Shown here one piece after another: positions 49,660-64,000 of a stretch of 64,000 nucleotides of DNA; the stretch's first letter is position 1; the number at the start of each line of letters is the position of its first letter. This DNA comes from Galbula dea (Eukaryota; Chordata; Aves; Piciformes; Galbulidae), in the NCBI GenBank assembly GCA_013399015.1, contig VWZX01004673.1, forward strand, positions 248,733-312,732. Direction: 5' to 3'. The notes beneath the pieces are model-generated. The model saw only the letters and a program-made list of their open reading frames with translations. It ran no database searches and had not been told where the DNA came from. A program made the position numbers and the translations under genes.

Positions 49660-52220
49660 TAGCTGCATTGTATACTGTAAGCTTTGAGATCCACCTGAAA
49701 AGATGGAATCAACTAAACAAGTTTGTGTGGCAATTTAAGAGAAGACCAGCTAAGTTAGGTCCACAGAATTAGAGCTAAGCTTTATGCCTGGGTGCTACTT
49801 TGGTGCCTGGGGCCTCTTAAAGCACCAGTGTAACTCCTCTATCTAGTACCTAGAGGCACCTGCTCAGTTTCAGTGTAATGTCAAAAGAGTATTACAAGGG
49901 TTTTTTGAGGAGGGAAGAACACAACTCCATAGTTGCAATAGTTTGCTATAGCTTACCTCACACCTGATGCTCATCTGTGTTTGGGTCTTAGTATATCTTG
50001 CCTACTGTATGAAAAGAGAGAGTTAGCTGCATGGTGAATGACCTTACAAACAACTGAACTGCAGTATGTTGAACTAACTGGAACTAAAGGGAATCTAGCT
50101 TTTTTTTTTTCCTTCAAACAGGAAGAATTTCCCTTGTGCAATTAACGTATCTGTTCCTACCAATTTCTTTTTCCATAAGGTGGACAGCCACTCAGAATAC
50201 TACTTAACTTCTAGCCTTGGACCCTCCCACTACCACCTGCATATTTATTTTATTAAAGGAACTATGCTTTCATCCTTATCAACCATCTGGAGATACAGAG
50301 GTGCTTTTTAATCAGCATGGAAACAAACTGGCTAGAACAGTAAGATTCACAGACCTTAGTCCTAAGACCTGCCCCAGGAGAAAGTAGCACTGAAGTTAAC
50401 TCCAAAAAGCCACTTGCTATTATAGATTTGTGTGTACTGCAACAAGGCCACAGATCTTTAGATTTAAAACTTGTGAAACTCTTAAAAAATGACATGCAGC
50501 CTTGTGTCAGGGAAGCCATACATACTCTCTTAAGTTTTCAACCACCTCAGCTGAGGCTAAATAAAACTGAATCACTGACCTTCAAACTACAGTCAGAAAC
50601 CCTAAACTCATCTAGTGAGAGCTACACTTCAAGAAGCACCTTGTTGATTTCAGTATTGTGTTCATCTACTAGGAAAAAAACCAATGCCAGAACAATCAGG
50701 AGAGAAATGAAGAGTAAGCCACAGGACACAATATATACTCATAGACATTCAGTATCTGCTTATTCTGTATGAGATTCCAATAGTGGATTAACTTCTGACC
50801 TGAAAATGCACCTTTTGTTCAATTCAGGCCTAATGCAGAAGGTAAGATATAAAGAGCTTAATAGTTTGGGAAGCACTAGCTACTTCAAGCACATTTGACA
50901 CTCTTGACCACTTCATTAGTACTTGATAAAACTGGTTTAACTAAATATTTTTACAGTAGCTGTAAGCCCAGGTGCTGATCTATGCACAAAAAAGAGTTGG
51001 TAAAAGAAAGGTTCAGGTGAGCTGGTAGCAGCTCAAACTTGTATACAGTTAAGCTAATACTTCATTCTGCAACTGGTATCCAGAGCACACTGTTAGCAGG
51101 TGGTCTGCTTCCTTACTTGGACAATGTGCTTGACCCTGGAGGAAATAACTATGAATTCCAGATACTAATGTTCTAGTGCTGGAAAGTAAAGGAACTCCTA
51201 GAAGCTGAAACAGAACAAGGACATTGTTACAGTTAAATCTAATCTTAAATGGTGCATGTAGTTCCCATCTCTGTTTCTCACAATTGGATATGAGAACTCC
51301 AGACTGCAGATAAACACAATGCACTGGCCTGGGATTTGTTCTTTAGAGCGTAATAAAACCAGTCAGGACAATTCAACCTACAGAGATTAACTGTACAAAA
51401 CTGTGTAAGGCAGGCAGAGAGCAAGAATTCTCAGTTTCAGTACCTTGCAAGCATCAGCTGAAACAAGTACAGAAGGCAGGCTAAGATAATTTTTCCTCCC
51501 AGAGCAGGCCTGTGCTGTAGAACTACTTATCACATTAAAAGTATTAAGAGTTGATGCAGATTCAGAAAGTCACTGCTTTCACAGGAGAAAGCACTGGAAG
51601 GAAGGAGTTTCTGAGATTTGTTTTGATTGAAAACTATGCACCTGTATTCTTCATATGTAGCTCTGAATACTTTGTATTAGCCACTGTTCAGAGAGGATGG
51701 TCAGAAGGACAGAAATGCATAACTAGTGAATTGAGGATCAGAGAAAGCAAGCAACTACCCAAGCAACCCACGCAGTTAGCAGGAACTCTCAGCTCTCCTA
51801 AATTTGAAACAGTTGGTCATATGTGACTCTCAGAAGTACTACTTTAAGTCCTTCTTTAAGCATTTAATACTGTCCTCCTGGGCTTAACAAGACATGAAAC
51901 TGGAGGCTTATTTCACCATAAAAGCAGCTTAAGAGGAAGCCCTGGGATCAATAGGACAAGGAAGTCTTGTTTAGGATACTTTCTAACTTCTGAATGCATC
52001 CCAGGAGCTGTGTAGATGCAGGTTACTTCAAGCAAGATCCAGTTCATTGCAAATACTAAATGCAATGGCATCAAATGTCACAGCAGATAATATACAGCTT
52101 TGTGTCCTAGTGTTACTGGAGGACAGCTGAACCAGCTGCTGAGTGAAGGTCAACAATATGCTTCAATAACTTACTACTTGTTGTTATTCTCTGAAAAGAT
52201 CATAGTACAGGTTTTGCAGA
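49660..52220. other. Convergent intergenic region, no gene recognised
   Basis: This lies between the end of the unnamed plus-strand gene and the 3' end of DYNC1H1. A 114-codon plus-strand open frame at 50428-50772 has no recognisable domain. No repeat element or RNA gene was identified. Confidence 0.4.
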
Positions 52221-52224
52221 CACA

Positions 52225-52523
52225 AAAAAACCCCAAATCACTTTTATTTCCACAAATTGAGAGTCGAAAGTCTTGCTATAGGTTTTATTTATGTAACATG
52301 ATTCATCAAATATCACATCTACTGGTAATCATCTAAAAACCTTCTCATCCAATTTTCCTTCAAAAAAACCTAGCCTGTCAACTTTCCAGTGCCCTGTCTC
52401 CTTTCTTTCTGGTCAACTTAACACAAATCCATCTGTCAAACTAACCAAGTTACAGAAGTACAGGTGAGTATTACACAGAAGACTGACAATTACTACAGCG
52501 TTAACCAGTCAAACCAGAATTTT
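52225..52523 (-). other. DYNC1H1: DYNC1H1 3' UTR with poly(A) signals
   Basis: On the minus strand, AATAAA occurs at 52289-52284 and again at 52248-52243, about 235 and 276 bases after the stop codon. A short 3' UTR of about 300 bases fits the compact 3' end known for this gene. The exact cleavage site is not visible; the lower boundary is an estimate. Confidence 0.65.
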
Positions 52524-63701
<11,178 letters not shown>

Positions 63702-64000
63702 CTAGAAGCACAGATGTGATAAGAGATTCTGAGCTTGCAACTTTCTCAAGCTGAAAATCCTCATTCAACTGGGGCTTAAAGCTTTGCTAAGCAGGAAGTT
63801 TGCAGTTCGTTTGGAATATGGATCATTCAGAAGGCATTTCTACTTTAAGATTTGTAGTTGAGCTACAGAAGCACAAGAGTTCAGGTTATTACCATACAAA
63901 AATCTCAGAAGAATATTATTAATGGTCAGAATTATGCTGGTTGTAATGCATAGTTAGTGTCATTCTAAACAGCAGAAGCAACAGTTGATCTCATCTGCGA

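Noticed and set aside
50428..50772. 114-codon plus-strand open frame downstream of the unnamed gene
   Set aside because: No family motif, no linked exon and no clear promoter. It begins without a good start context and is probably chance, though it is the best candidate in that interval.

Overview
The window is vertebrate nuclear DNA and almost certainly avian. Three genes are recognisable in the order WDR20 (minus strand, first exon only), HSP90AA1 (plus strand, complete CDS) and DYNC1H1 (minus strand, last 21 coding exons). This is the conserved DYNC1H1-HSP90AA1-WDR20 block of human 14q32, seen in reverse. CR1 LINE tails and an avian ERVL-like solo LTR, together with an assembled HSP90-alpha of 728 residues (the chicken length as I know it), point to a bird, possibly a galliform.

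Layout: 1-15825 is WDR20 intron 1 with no second exon visible. 15590-16290 is the WDR20 CpG-island promoter and exon 1. 16290-32260 is AT-rich intergenic DNA with one CR1 tail and, at 22.1-25.3 kb, a decayed unprocessed tandem copy of HSP90AA1. 32260-33530 is the HSP90AA1 CpG-island promoter, broken by a 389-base run of N. 34143-39459 holds the ten coding exons of HSP90AA1, followed by a long 3' region up to about 42.3 kb. 44.9-49.65 kb holds a five-exon plus-strand gene that I assembled by splice phase but cannot name (261 codons); a solo LTR sits in its third intron. 52.2-63.7 kb holds the DYNC1H1 3' end, convergent with that gene.

HSP90-alpha is the cytosolic ATP-dependent chaperone, DYNC1H1 the cytoplasmic dynein motor heavy chain, and WDR20 a WD40 cofactor of USP12/USP46 deubiquitinases. 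They are neighbours by conserved synteny and form no pathway together. HSP90AA1 is the only gene with visible stress control: a TATA box with candidate heat-shock elements upstream and in intron 1.

Most noteworthy: (1) the HSP90AA1 tandem pseudogene, which keeps exon order, spacing and intron-flank similarity; (2) the unrecognised five-exon gene between HSP90AA1 and DYNC1H1; (3) a GC-AG intron in DYNC1H1. All exon coordinates were derived by hand from splice motifs and reading-frame continuity, with family sequence knowledge as guide; no alignment program or database was used.
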